A stretch of DNA of 64,000 nucleotides from an unicellular cyanobacterium SU3 (lineage in GTDB: Bacteria > Cyanobacteriota > Cyanobacteriia > Cyanobacteriales > Microcystaceae), in contig NETF01000050.1 in the NCBI GenBank assembly GCA_002172675.1, positions 18,090 through 82,089 of the forward strand, in the 5' to 3' direction. Shown piece by piece: positions 54,179-63,109 of this stretch. The stretch's first letter is position 1, and every line of letters begins with the position of its first letter. The notes beneath the pieces are model-generated. The model was given only the letters and a program-made list of their open reading frames with translations. It did no database searches and had not been told where the DNA came from. Position numbers and translations under genes: made by a program.

Positions 54179-54850
54179 TCATTCTCCAAACCGATAGCCT
54201 TTCCCGTAGACTGTATGGATCAAAGGGCCTTCTTCTTCTATTTTGCGCCTCAGTAAACGAATTAAGGCAGCTAAGACGTTACTATTGGGTTTTTCGGGTT
54301 CTTCCCACAAAAACTGATAGATTTGCTCATGGGTCAATAATTGCTGGGGATGTTGCATAAAATAGGTCAGCAATTTCACCTCTTTATCCGATAAACTGAC
54401 CATTCTACCTTGACGATAAGCCACTTGGTTTTCTGGATCTAACTCTAAGTCTGCTATTTTTAACCGACTTGTCCCAGTCCCCTCTACACTAGGAAAACGT
54501 CGTAATAATGCCCTGACTCGGGCCATCAATTCCCTTAGTTCAAAAGGTTTCACTAAATAGTCGTCCGCGCCAGCATCTAACCCCATTACCCGATCATCTA
54601 AGGTGTCTTTAGCGGTGAGGAACAAGACTGGAGTATTTTGACCTTGCGATCGCAATTCTTGGCAAATAGATAGGCCTGGCTTACCAGGTAACATCCAATC
54701 TAATATTAATAGATCATAATTATTTTGTAAAGCTAATTCATAGCCTTGTTGCCCATCATCAGCCACATCTACGTCATAACCTTCATGGGATAAGACATGA
54801 TAAAGAGGTTCAGTTAATTCCGCTTCGTCGTCAACAAGTAGTATGTTCAT
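54179..54850 (-). CDS. rppA: OmpR-family response regulator, RppA-like
   Basis: The 223-residue protein has a receiver domain with acidic pocket DDE near residue 7, phospho-acceptor Asp in LLILDWMLPG (about 51), the Thr in FLTAKD and Lys in LVKPFELRE. The C-terminal winged helix shows SLSDKEVKLLTYFMQHPQQL and RLLRRKIEEEGPLIHTVYGKGYRF. It resembles the redox- and nickel-linked RppA/NrsR branch of cyanobacteria. No histidine kinase gene is adjacent in the window, which is unusual for that branch. Confidence 0.75.
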   Translation of the reverse strand: MNILLVDDEAELTEPLYHVLSHEGYDVDVADDGQQGYELALQNNYDLLILDWMLPGKPGLSICQELRSQGQNTPVLFLTAKDTLDDRVMGLDAGADDYLVKPFELRELMARVRALLRRFPSVEGTGTSRLKIADLELDPENQVAYRQGRMVSLSDKEVKLLTYFMQHPQQLLTHEQIYQFLWEEPEKPNSNVLAALIRLLRRKIEEEGPLIHTVYGKGYRFGE

Positions 54851-55288
54851 TGATTAATAGATTAGGTCAATATCTTGATGGTTATTTTCCTTCTATTTTT
54901 ATTATAAAGTAAAGTTCAAACACTCAAGTAATCAGGTTAATAGCAGTGAGAATACTAATATAAATTCTCTCATTAATAATGTAGAGTAAACAGATAATTT
55001 ACGTATTTATTTCGTAGAAAAAGTGATCAAAACTTTTTAAAATAACAATCTAAACAATATAAACCATCAACTTATTTTTAATCTTTATAAAAACAAAAAA
55101 AACTTAATTATTTGTTCAGTAAGGGGCGACCGCTGTTGATCCCTACTACTAATATGAACAAGATTAGATAAGATTGGGTAGGTTTTCTGGAATAGAATTA
55201 AGCTTTTTTTTAACCGCATGACTCACAACTAAAATGTGTCCCCGTTAACAATAGTGGGGACATTCTGCAAAAATTTTTAGGTCAAATG
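54851..55288. other. 438-bp interval before thioredoxin
   Basis: No gene is seen. The right end holds the thioredoxin terminator; the left end should carry the response regulator promoter. AT-rich otherwise. Confidence 0.5.
55237..55262 (-). terminator. Hairpin after the thioredoxin gene
   Basis: TGTCCCC (55237-55243) and GGGGACA (55256-55262) form a seven-bp stem about 27 bases past the stop; on the minus strand it is followed by CATTTTAG. Confidence 0.55.
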
Positions 55289-55630
55289 TTATGCTGATTT
55301 AGGCAAACTATTCATTTTAACGCCATGTAACTGTTGTACCAGTTCATCTCTCCCTTTTATTTCTTCGATACGGTGAATCACCTTCCCCTCATTAAACAGA
55401 ATTAAAGTGGGTAAATTTTTTAAGCGATAAGTATTAGCTAATTGAAAATTTTGATCAGCATTAATACTTACCACTTCCAACGGACCATCCCATTCGCTTT
55501 GGATTTTCTGGAGAAAGGGATTAATTAATAGACATAACCCACACCAGGGGGCCCAGAAGTTGACCAGGACAGGGTTAGGGGATTCGAGAACAACGTGAGC
55601 AAAATTTTGATTGTTAACAGACAACATCAT
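55289..55630 (-). CDS. Thioredoxin, TrxC-like, with WCGLC active site
   Basis: The 113-residue protein has the thioredoxin fold: VNFWAPWCGLCLLINPFLQK with Cys-Gly-Leu-Cys instead of the standard Cys-Gly-Pro-Cys, SINADQNFQLANTYRLKNLPTL with the cis-Pro loop. CGLC is known from the cyanobacterial TrxC branch, whose redox role differs from the photosynthetic m-type. It starts MMLSVNNQNF; the second Met is equally possible. Monocistronic on the minus strand with a terminator. Confidence 0.85.
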   Translation of the reverse strand: MMLSVNNQNFAHVVLESPNPVLVNFWAPWCGLCLLINPFLQKIQSEWDGPLEVVSINADQNFQLANTYRLKNLPTLILFNEGKVIHRIEEIKGRDELVQQLHGVKMNSLPKSA

Positions 55631-55848
55631 CGATTAAGTTGTGTTTATCTTCTTTTTATAAAATACTTTGAACTATGTTATATCCATTTGGCTTTATCTT
55701 GCAAAGGAATTTTCGACACGGGGATCACGAAGATCAACTTTACTATTCATCTATGACACATTAAGGATTAAAGTATGAATTAGTAACATTTACTTATGTT
55801 TGAGATTATAACGATAAATAAGTTTTGTCACTAATTTGATCATAATCT

Positions 55849-57048
55849 TTAGTCCTCCGTTGTACAAATTTTTTTGCTGATGATTTCACCAGCTAATTGA
55901 TGACCCGATTCATTCCAGTGACCACTACCCACGACAGTGTTCTCAAACCCGTGCAAAAAGGTGTTATTTTCATCAGCATAAGATTCAAATAAAGGGGCTA
56001 AACTTAGCACTTCAAATCCTTGTTGTTTTCCTAAATTTATAATACGTTTATCTGGATAAAAAGGATCTTTGACTTCTGCTTGCTCAAAATATTGTTCTCG
56101 ATAAGCAGCATCAGGATAAACTTGAGCAGGATTACTTAATGTTACCACTAATAAATCTGAATTAATTGATTTTGTTTCTTGTTGAATCAATTTAATTAAC
56201 TCCTCTGTAATATTCCATGCTTCTTTCCAATTGGGATCAGTATTTTTGTAGAGTTCTGGCGTAAAATCAAGATACTGAAGTATGTCTTGACTTTGACTTT
56301 CTGTTTCAGCTCCTAATAATTGACGATTTTTTTTAATTGCGACTCTTGTTTCATTGAGGAGTTGTAAAATACGAGAATTATTAATTGTAGAAAAAATTGC
56401 TTTTCTTGTAAAACTATTACGCCATTGGTAAGTTTCTGTTTCCTTAAAGGACAAATCTAAGACATATTTTCCTTCTTTTTTAATTAAAAAGGGACTAAAT
56501 CTATCATCAGGACTTAAGGTTTTCGAGTTGTTAATAATATCGTTACCGGTAAACACTGCTAAGACGACTAAATCAGGAGAATATTGACTAACATGATGTT
56601 TTAAAGTCATGTATTCTTGTGCTGTACCATAGTCACCTACCCCAAAATTAATAACTTCAACGTTTTCATTCTGAAACTTTCGACATTGAGGTAATTTATT
56701 TTCCATTAGCGACCAAAAAGTATCCTCTGCATTAACTTGTATTGCTTCAGCAAATGAGTCACCAATAACAGCAATTCTAAAGGTATTTTCAGGCTTTTCT
56801 TTAGTATAATTTTTATCTCTTAATCCATCTTTATTAACCGATACCCATCCCTTTCCTTCATGTTTCCACCACCCCGATACACCTGGAATTAAAGCATGGC
56901 CACGATGGGGATCAGCTTGATAAAAACTAGGGTAAGCAATTCCCATTATTCTTAGGGCAATTTCTCCAATTATTAAAGCAAAAATTGCCCCTCCTAATCC
57001 TAACAAAAGATTACCACTTAGTCGTTTTAATTTGTTTGATTTAGACAT
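55849..57048 (-). CDS. SGNH/GDSL hydrolase family protein, membrane-anchored
   Basis: The 399-residue protein has an N-terminal membrane segment (LLLGLGGAIFALIIGEIAL) followed by an SGNH domain: block I nucleophile Ser in AVIGDSFAEA, Asn in AVFTGNDIINN, and His near the end in GSGHWNESGHQLAGE. Such proteins remove or transfer acyl groups on surface glycans or lipids. The active-site Ser, Gly, Asn and His are all present. No glycan cluster surrounds it. Confidence 0.8.
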   Translation of the reverse strand: MSKSNKLKRLSGNLLLGLGGAIFALIIGEIALRIMGIAYPSFYQADPHRGHALIPGVSGWWKHEGKGWVSVNKDGLRDKNYTKEKPENTFRIAVIGDSFAEAIQVNAEDTFWSLMENKLPQCRKFQNENVEVINFGVGDYGTAQEYMTLKHHVSQYSPDLVVLAVFTGNDIINNSKTLSPDDRFSPFLIKKEGKYVLDLSFKETETYQWRNSFTRKAIFSTINNSRILQLLNETRVAIKKNRQLLGAETESQSQDILQYLDFTPELYKNTDPNWKEAWNITEELIKLIQQETKSINSDLLVVTLSNPAQVYPDAAYREQYFEQAEVKDPFYPDKRIINLGKQQGFEVLSLAPLFESYADENNTFLHGFENTVVGSGHWNESGHQLAGEIISKKICTTED

Positions 57049-57105
57049 AATTATGAAGATAATTTACTTAAAACTATGTTTTGATAATTAGTGATTTATT
57101 GTTTA

Positions 57106-57275
57106 TATAGCATTTTTTACTATGATAAGACACATTTTTAATTTCTTGCTATTACCTATTGCCTCAAAGCGCACCGCGAACTCGGACTCGAAGAGGGGCG
57201 AAGCCTAGAGGAACGAAGTAAGCGCGGATCTCTTCGAGATCACCTATGTGCCTCACGAGTATGAGAAATACTATA
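57106..57275. repeat. MITE-like element with TATAGC/ACTATA termini
   Basis: The left end TATAGCATTTTTTACTATGA and the reverse complement of the right end TATAGTATTTCTCATACTCG match over most of their length. The interior contains a GC-rich stretch CGCACCGCGAACTCGG and the same GTGCCTCAC motif as the element at 16230-16330. It lies between the SGNH gene and the ABC ATPase gene. Confidence 0.55.
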
Positions 57276-58485
57276 ATAAAGATTGTTCGGTTTCACTATC
57301 AAAAAGATGAATTTTCTCTTGATTAAAAGATAACCATATTTTTTCACCTATTTCGACTGACTTTTCTCCTGAAATACGAACAATAATTTGAGAAGAGTTT
57401 TCATCTAATGTTTCTGTAAATAAATAAATTTCGTTCCCTAAATTTTCAACTAAGTTGACTTGAACTTGTAAATTTTCTGTACTGGAAGTTCCTACGGTAA
57501 TATGTTCAGGACGAATCCCTAAAATAGCCGATTTTTTATTATTTTTTTGTAAAGCAGGTTTCCAACTAGGAGGAATAATAAAACTAAATTGACGGTGACT
57601 AATTTGCAGAGGATATTCAATATTGACTGGTAAAAAGTTCATTGATGGGGTTCCAATAAAGCCTGCTACAAAACAATTAGCAGGATGATGATACAATTTT
57701 AAAGGAGAAGCCACCTGTTGAATTTTTCCTTGATTCATAACAGCAATGCGCTCACCCATTGTCATCGCCTCTATTTGATCGTGAGTGACGTAAATAGTTG
57801 TAATTCCCAGTTTTCGCTGTAATTGAACAATTTGAGAACGAGTTTCCGCCCGTAAAGCTGCATCTAAATTAGACATGGGTTCATCCATCAAAAAAACTTG
57901 AGGATTTCTAGCGATCGCTCGTCCTAAAGCGACCCGTTGTTTTTGTCCTCCTGATAAATCTTTGGGTAAGCGATTTAATAAAGATTCTAATTGTAATAAT
58001 TGGGCAACGTCTTGAACTTTTTGATTAATACTTGTTTCTGTTGCTGAATGGTAACGAAATTGTTTAGGAAATGCCTTAGTTAAACTCGTTAAACTTTTGT
58101 CTAGTTCCCCTGGTAAAGCCGACTTATTCCCATCTTGTATTCCTTGAGTCATACGACGTAAACCAAAGGCAATATTATCGTAAACATTAAGATGGGGATA
58201 AAGAGCATAATTTTGAAACACCATAGCAATGTCTCGCTGTTTCGGGGGTAACTGGGTAACATTTTTTTCCCCTACCAAAATCTGGCCTGATGTAGCGGTT
58301 TCGAGTCCAGCAATCATCCGTAAAAGGGTGCTTTTTCCGCAACCCGACGGACCGACTAACACCATAAATTCCCCATCTTTGATGTCTAGGTCAATATGAT
58401 GTAAAATCTTGACCACATCCCCTTTGGACTTTCCCCCTCGTTGAGGAAAACTTTTGTTGATATCTTGTAAAGTAACTTTGGCCAC
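57271..58485 (-). CDS. UgpC/MalK-type ABC transporter ATPase with internal insertion
   Basis: The 404-residue ATPase has GPSGCGKST, LSGGQKQRVALGRAIAR, VFLMDEPMSNLDA and VTHDQIEAM, followed by a C-terminal OB/TOBE regulatory region (LGIRPEHITV). It energises uptake of sugars or polyols such as glucosylglycerol. Between the Q-loop region and the signature, about 38 residues (from MTQGIQDGNK to HSATETS) are inserted compared with family members of about 365. No permease gene is near; orphan ATPases of this kind serve several transporters. Confidence 0.9.
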   Translation of the reverse strand: MAKVTLQDINKSFPQRGGKSKGDVVKILHHIDLDIKDGEFMVLVGPSGCGKSTLLRMIAGLETATSGQILVGEKNVTQLPPKQRDIAMVFQNYALYPHLNVYDNIAFGLRRMTQGIQDGNKSALPGELDKSLTSLTKAFPKQFRYHSATETSINQKVQDVAQLLQLESLLNRLPKDLSGGQKQRVALGRAIARNPQVFLMDEPMSNLDAALRAETRSQIVQLQRKLGITTIYVTHDQIEAMTMGERIAVMNQGKIQQVASPLKLYHHPANCFVAGFIGTPSMNFLPVNIEYPLQISHRQFSFIIPPSWKPALQKNNKKSAILGIRPEHITVGTSSTENLQVQVNLVENLGNEIYLFTETLDENSSQIIVRISGEKSVEIGEKIWLSFNQEKIHLFDSETEQSLL

Positions 58486-58568
58486 GTTAATACACTAGAA
58501 CCGTTTGTTTGATATTGTACAGTTTGATTAAGATAAGAAAAAATATATCAAGAAATGTAAGGGTTTTC

Positions 58569-59468
58569 ATGGCGGATCAACTTATACGCGCAACAGCAGC
58601 CGATGGGGGTATTCGGGCGGTTAGTTTAATTTCTACCCGACTCACAGAAGAAGCAAGACAAAGACATCAACTTTCCTATGTCGCCACTGCGGCCCTGGGA
58701 CGTACCATGTCAGCTGGTTTATTACTGGCTTCTAGCATGAAAAAAGAAGGGTCCCGTGTCAACATTCGCATTAAAGGAAACGGCCCACTAGGGGGCTTAT
58801 TAGTGGATGCAGGATTAGACGGAACCGTAAGGGGTTATGTTGCCAACCCCAGTATCGAACTCCCTCCCAATCCTTTTGGTAAATTAGATGTGGGGGGTGC
58901 CGTCGGTCCAGAGGGGTTTCTCTATGTAGTGCGAGACTTGGGGTATGGTTATCCCTACTCTAGTACCGTAGAGTTAATCTCAGGGGAAATCGGGGAGGAT
59001 GTCAGCCATTATTTAGTGACCTCTGAACAAACCCCTTCAGCGTTGTTATTAGGGGTGTTTGTGGGGGCGCAAGGAGTGACAGCCGCGGGTGGTTTACTGT
59101 TACAAGTAATGCCCAAAGCAGCTAGAGATGAGCAATTAGTGGCGACCTTAGAATCTCGTATCGGTAAGCTTTCAGGGTTTACCCCTTTATTAAGAGACGG
59201 AAAAACCTTACCCGATATTTTAAATGAATTATTAGGAGATTTAGGCTTAGTTATTTTTCCTGAAGTTCAGATGTTGCGATTTGATTGTCGTTGTTCTTTT
59301 AGTCGGGTTCTAGGTGCTTTGAAATTATTAGGAGAAGCTGAATTACAAGATATGATTGAAAAGGATGATGGTGCTGAAGCCACTTGTGAATTTTGTGGGG
59401 AAGTTTATCAGGCCAATAGTGACCAGTTAGCCCAGTTGATTGAAGATTTACGGACAGAATCAGTTTAA
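58569..59468 (+). CDS. hslO: Hsp33 redox-regulated chaperone
   Basis: The 299-residue protein is a cytosolic holdase switched on by oxidation and heat. The core region includes ALGRTMSAGLLLASSMKKEG and NIRIKGNGPLGGLLVDA; the zinc switch is CRC (FDCRCSFSR) and CEFC (ATCEFCGEVY) near the C-terminus. The start is set at the ATG 58569 (MADQLIRATAADGG); the open frame extends upstream to 58509. A 12-bp hairpin follows its stop. Confidence 0.95.
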   Translation: MADQLIRATAADGGIRAVSLISTRLTEEARQRHQLSYVATAALGRTMSAGLLLASSMKKEGSRVNIRIKGNGPLGGLLVDAGLDGTVRGYVANPSIELPPNPFGKLDVGGAVGPEGFLYVVRDLGYGYPYSSTVELISGEIGEDVSHYLVTSEQTPSALLLGVFVGAQGVTAAGGLLLQVMPKAARDEQLVATLESRIGKLSGFTPLLRDGKTLPDILNELLGDLGLVIFPEVQMLRFDCRCSFSRVLGALKLLGEAELQDMIEKDDGAEATCEFCGEVYQANSDQLAQLIEDLRTESV

Positions 59469-59470
59469 CT

Positions 59471-59568
59471 AGCTATCAGCTATCAGCTATCAGCCTAAAA
59501 AAGCGAGTGTGTAATTCTGCGAATTACACACTAAAGAACTTAAAAGCTGACGGCTGACGGCTTTTTTA
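59471..59568. terminator. Tandem AGCTATC repeats and two hairpins between convergent genes
   Basis: AGCTATC is repeated three times from 59471. AGTGTGTAATTC (59506-59517) pairs with GAATTACACACT (59521-59532). A second stem, AAAAGC with GCTTTT (about 59538-59566), ends with T6 and can stop transcription of the plus-strand gene. Confidence 0.6.
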
Positions 59569-59574
59569 ACAGAA

Positions 59575-59919
59575 TTACGGAAAAGCAACGTCATGTAATG
59601 CAGTATCCACAACGGAAATATACTCTTGATTAGATAGAGCATTATTGTTAAGTCTTCCTTTTGCAATCGCACTTTCGATGAGGGTTTCTGCATCAATTTT
59701 ATTGGCCGCTACAGCATGAATAAAACTTACGTGGCCAGGAATTCCGAAATCCGAAAAATAGCCTTGATAAGCCAATTCTACTAAAGTTGTTGCCAATAAA
59801 GTAGAGGTAGCTTGCGTCGGATAATCGCTAACGGCTGCAACTTCTTCAGAAGCCATCACAGGAGTGACAACTGTAGCTAATAAAGCAGAAGATAAGCCAC
59901 CAAGGATAAGATGTTTCAT
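59575..59919 (-). CDS. Small exported protein, hypothetical
   Basis: The start is set at MKHLILGGLSSALLATVVTP (59919), a good signal peptide with cleavage near VMASEE. The mature part of about 90 residues is mostly helical and Ala-rich (SFIHAVAANKIDAETL). An open frame extends 15 residues upstream but without signal character. No domain is recognised. It is likely periplasmic and converges with hslO. Confidence 0.6.
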   Translation of the reverse strand: MKHLILGGLSSALLATVVTPVMASEEVAAVSDYPTQATSTLLATTLVELAYQGYFSDFGIPGHVSFIHAVAANKIDAETLIESAIAKGRLNNNALSNQEYISVVDTALHDVAFP

Positions 59920-60219
59920 GATAAATTGTATGAAGAATGAGTGGTCTGAGAAGCTAGAAATCAAATCACTGGTATAGGGATTTTATTCTAACTAAAGTAA
60001 TAAGTGTTTTACCTAGCCAAAACCTAAATTTCACCTAGATTTAATCCGTCGATAATGGCATTATAAAGGCTTGATTTGTTATAAGTCTTCATCTAATCAG
60101 TTCATTCTATTAGGTGAAAAACATAGACAAAATAATTTCAAAATTAACAAAATATCAATGTTTTTGACGGTTTAATAATTAATTCAACAAAATGTTACTT
60201 TTGATTTTTTTTAGCAATA
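59920..60219. other. Interval between the exported protein and omp85
   Basis: AT-rich, no gene or clear repeat recognised; it should hold the promoter of the exported-protein gene. Confidence 0.4.
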
Positions 60220-62973
60220 TTAAAATCTCTCTCCAATTCCAAAGTGAATACGAGAATCTCCTTCATCATTAATTCCATAATCAACCCGAATTGGTCCGAC
60301 AGGGGATTGAATTCTCACCCCAATACCATAACCATAACCATCACTCGGTAAGCCCCGTACCACTCCAGGAATCCCCCGAACAGACCGTTGAGATTTAATA
60401 GTAGTACCGTAATCAAAGAAAACCGCAGCCCCAACCGCAGGAATAATAGGAAATCGATATTCTGCCGTAGCCTGAAAATAACTCCGTCCATTACCCAGTT
60501 CCCCCTCGGCGTAACCTCGCACTGAGTTACTACCCCCAATGACAAACGCTTCGTAAGGGGGTAAATCTTCTAAAACGGTTCCTGCTTGTACATTAAACGC
60601 TAAGGCTTGGGGTTTAGGTTGATCTTCTTCAATAAATCCTAAATCGATGAAATCGACGGGAATATAATAACTATAATTTCCTCGTAAACGGGTGAAGGCG
60701 ATACTTCCTGAACCCACGGGTAGGGTTTGTTCTACTCCCAAGCGAACCACATAACCACTGGTAGGACGTAAAGGATTATTGCGAAAATCTTGGGCTGCAG
60801 CAAAACTGAGGGTTAGTAAGTCATCCCGTCCCGAATCACTAAACGATAAGGGCTGTGAGGGAAAGCCATTGATAGGAGCAGAGAGGGGAGAAATATCTCC
60901 GTCCGCGTTTTCGATCAGTACCCGTTGATAATTAATCCCCGCAGTCAGTCGCCAGTCTGGTTTAGTAAAAGGATCTTCAGCTAAGGGACGGGCAAAAGAA
61001 ACGCCTCCCCCTGTCCGAATCACCCTAGGACTGTCAAAGCCATCCAGAGTTCTAATAGAAGAGTCATCCCCATCAAATACTAAAGAGATAGTCCGACGAC
61101 GGAATGCGTTAACCGTATAGGCGGTACGATAAGGATCACCTGCAATCCAAGGATCAGTAAAACTGACATCGAGGAGTAATTCTCGTTCTCCGACTTGGAC
61201 TTCACCGCCAAGGGTTTGGGCGTTTCCTCCTAAATTCTGTTCTTGATAACTAACGGTTCCAAATAGTCCACTACTAGAACTAATCCCTGTCCCTGCGGCC
61301 AATGATCCGGTATTTCCTTCGACCACATCGACGTTAACAATGACTTCTCTGGGGTCTTCCCCTGGACTAAAGGAAATCCGTACATCTTCAAACAGTCCTA
61401 AACCGAAAATCCGTTGTAAATCCTGTTGTGCGGTCTTACGGTTAAAGACATCCCCAGGATCTAATTTCATTTCCCTGGTAACAATAAAATCACGGGTTCT
61501 TCCGTCTACGGGTTCGTCTTCAGCATCAAAGAAACGAACCTGAACATCTTCTATTACCCCTTCAGCGATGACTAAAGTAACAATTCCATCTTCGCTAACT
61601 TCTGGAGAACCGATCACTTGTGCTAAGTCAAATCCCTGTTCGGCATACCATTCATTAATTTCTCTGACTCCCTCTTGAAGTTCTCGAAGGTTGAGGATTT
61701 CGCCGTATTGATCGCCAAAAATTTCTTGGACTTTTTCAGGGGGTAACGCCCGTTGATCTTCTATGTCCGGAACAGTGTTGACAACCACTTCTTCTAAAAT
61801 GGGGTTAACTTCTACGTTGTAACTAATTCTTACCCCTAAAGGTGTGTCGGCCGGTGTGACTTCAACGTTAGCAAAATAACCGGTGGCATAAATGGCGTTA
61901 ACATCTTCTTGAAGTTGAGAACGGGTAGCCGTTCGACCAGGCCGGGTTTGAATAGTGTTGTAAACCAAATCTTCTAATTCTGGTCCAGCCCCTTCAACCA
62001 CCACTTCAACCACTAATACTCGGGGTTCTTCCCCTGTGGTTTCTGTTTCTTCTGCGTCAGTTTCAGGGGGAGGAATGGTCTCAGGAACAGGAACCACTGG
62101 AGGTTCCGTGTCTGGTAAGTCTTCCATCTCAGGGGAAGGGATTTCAGGGGAAGGAATTGTTTCTTGTGCCGTTTCTTGTTCTGCGGTTGATTCGGCTGCG
62201 ATCGCTTTGTCTAAATTGGTTGGTGATAAAGATTCATCCCCAAAAGAGTTCGCCGTTGTTAACGCTGTCTGTTCTTGTAAAATGGGTGTGTCTGATTCGG
62301 ATAGAGTCTCAGATGTAAAAACTTTAGGATATGACTCAACTCTGTCTGAGGACTTGTTTAACTGAATATCTGAGTTAACAGAATCATTGGACTCTACAGA
62401 AGGCTTTGAAGTCGTCTCAGGGGTAGCTGCGGTTTCTTTTAGAGTAGAAACTTTAGAATATGACTCAACTGTATCTGAGGACTCGTTTAACTGAGGATTT
62501 GAGATGACAGAATTATTGGACTCCCCAGAAGCTTTTAAATTCGTCTCAGGGGTGGCTATTGTTTCTTTTAGGGTGGAAACTTTAGGATATGACTCAACTG
62601 TATCTGAGGACTCATCTAACCAGGGATCTGAGATGATAGAGTTATCGAACTCTATTGCTGCTTGTTCTTTGATCGACTGTATGGAAGAATCTGAAGATTT
62701 CTCATCAGACTGTATTGCTTGTTTTATAGCAGAAACATGGGGATAAGCATTCACCTTTCTTGATGAATCCTCGACCCCTAATTCTGTGGTCGAATAGTCC
62801 AGAAACTCAAAAGTGGTCTTTTCTGGGTCTTTGATACTAGCGACTGATGGCACATTTTGGCCCCTAATAGGCTTATCTGCTACCCATACCGTTGTTGTTG
62901 TCAGAATGATCCCCAACAAAGGAGAAAAATAGAACTTTTTACTCTGGTTTGACACGTCCACACACCCAATCAA
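60220..62973 (-). CDS. omp85: Omp85/BamA outer-membrane assembly protein with repeat-rich N-terminus
   Basis: The 917-residue protein has a signal-like segment (residues 12-32), a low-complexity region with tandem repeats of about 43 residues (111-227; key words SSDTVESYPKVSTLKET and ATPET), a Pro/Glu-rich linker, three POTRA domains (about 315-560, including PRVLVVEVVVEGAGPELEDL) and a C-terminal beta-barrel (about 565-917) with the family end GPIRVDYGINDEGDSRIHF and GIGERF. It inserts beta-barrel proteins into the outer membrane. Cyanobacterial Omp85 proteins have a Pro-rich extension, but the repeat expansion here is notable. Confidence 0.93.
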   Translation of the reverse strand: MIGCVDVSNQSKKFYFSPLLGIILTTTTVWVADKPIRGQNVPSVASIKDPEKTTFEFLDYSTTELGVEDSSRKVNAYPHVSAIKQAIQSDEKSSDSSIQSIKEQAAIEFDNSIISDPWLDESSDTVESYPKVSTLKETIATPETNLKASGESNNSVISNPQLNESSDTVESYSKVSTLKETAATPETTSKPSVESNDSVNSDIQLNKSSDRVESYPKVFTSETLSESDTPILQEQTALTTANSFGDESLSPTNLDKAIAAESTAEQETAQETIPSPEIPSPEMEDLPDTEPPVVPVPETIPPPETDAEETETTGEEPRVLVVEVVVEGAGPELEDLVYNTIQTRPGRTATRSQLQEDVNAIYATGYFANVEVTPADTPLGVRISYNVEVNPILEEVVVNTVPDIEDQRALPPEKVQEIFGDQYGEILNLRELQEGVREINEWYAEQGFDLAQVIGSPEVSEDGIVTLVIAEGVIEDVQVRFFDAEDEPVDGRTRDFIVTREMKLDPGDVFNRKTAQQDLQRIFGLGLFEDVRISFSPGEDPREVIVNVDVVEGNTGSLAAGTGISSSSGLFGTVSYQEQNLGGNAQTLGGEVQVGERELLLDVSFTDPWIAGDPYRTAYTVNAFRRRTISLVFDGDDSSIRTLDGFDSPRVIRTGGGVSFARPLAEDPFTKPDWRLTAGINYQRVLIENADGDISPLSAPINGFPSQPLSFSDSGRDDLLTLSFAAAQDFRNNPLRPTSGYVVRLGVEQTLPVGSGSIAFTRLRGNYSYYIPVDFIDLGFIEEDQPKPQALAFNVQAGTVLEDLPPYEAFVIGGSNSVRGYAEGELGNGRSYFQATAEYRFPIIPAVGAAVFFDYGTTIKSQRSVRGIPGVVRGLPSDGYGYGIGVRIQSPVGPIRVDYGINDEGDSRIHFGIGERF
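62293..62643 (-). repeat. In-gene tandem repeat of omp85 (about 129 bp period)
   Basis: Three consecutive copies encode NSIISDPWLDESSDTVESYP, NSVISNPQLNESSDTVESYS and DSVNSDIQLNKSSDRVESYP with offsets of 43 residues. A fourth, more diverged version (SSRKVNAYPHVSAIKQAI) lies about 52 residues upstream of the first. Repeats are in frame. Confidence 0.75.
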
Positions 62974-63109
62974 GCTATAGCGTTTTTACTGTTATCCGTT
63001 GCTGATGGTTAACTTAACTAATAGCTAACAGCTTGTCTAACAGCCGAGCCATCTTACCCATTATTCTGACTATCACCATAACAAATTGTTCCGATCGCCT
63101 TTTGGCTTT

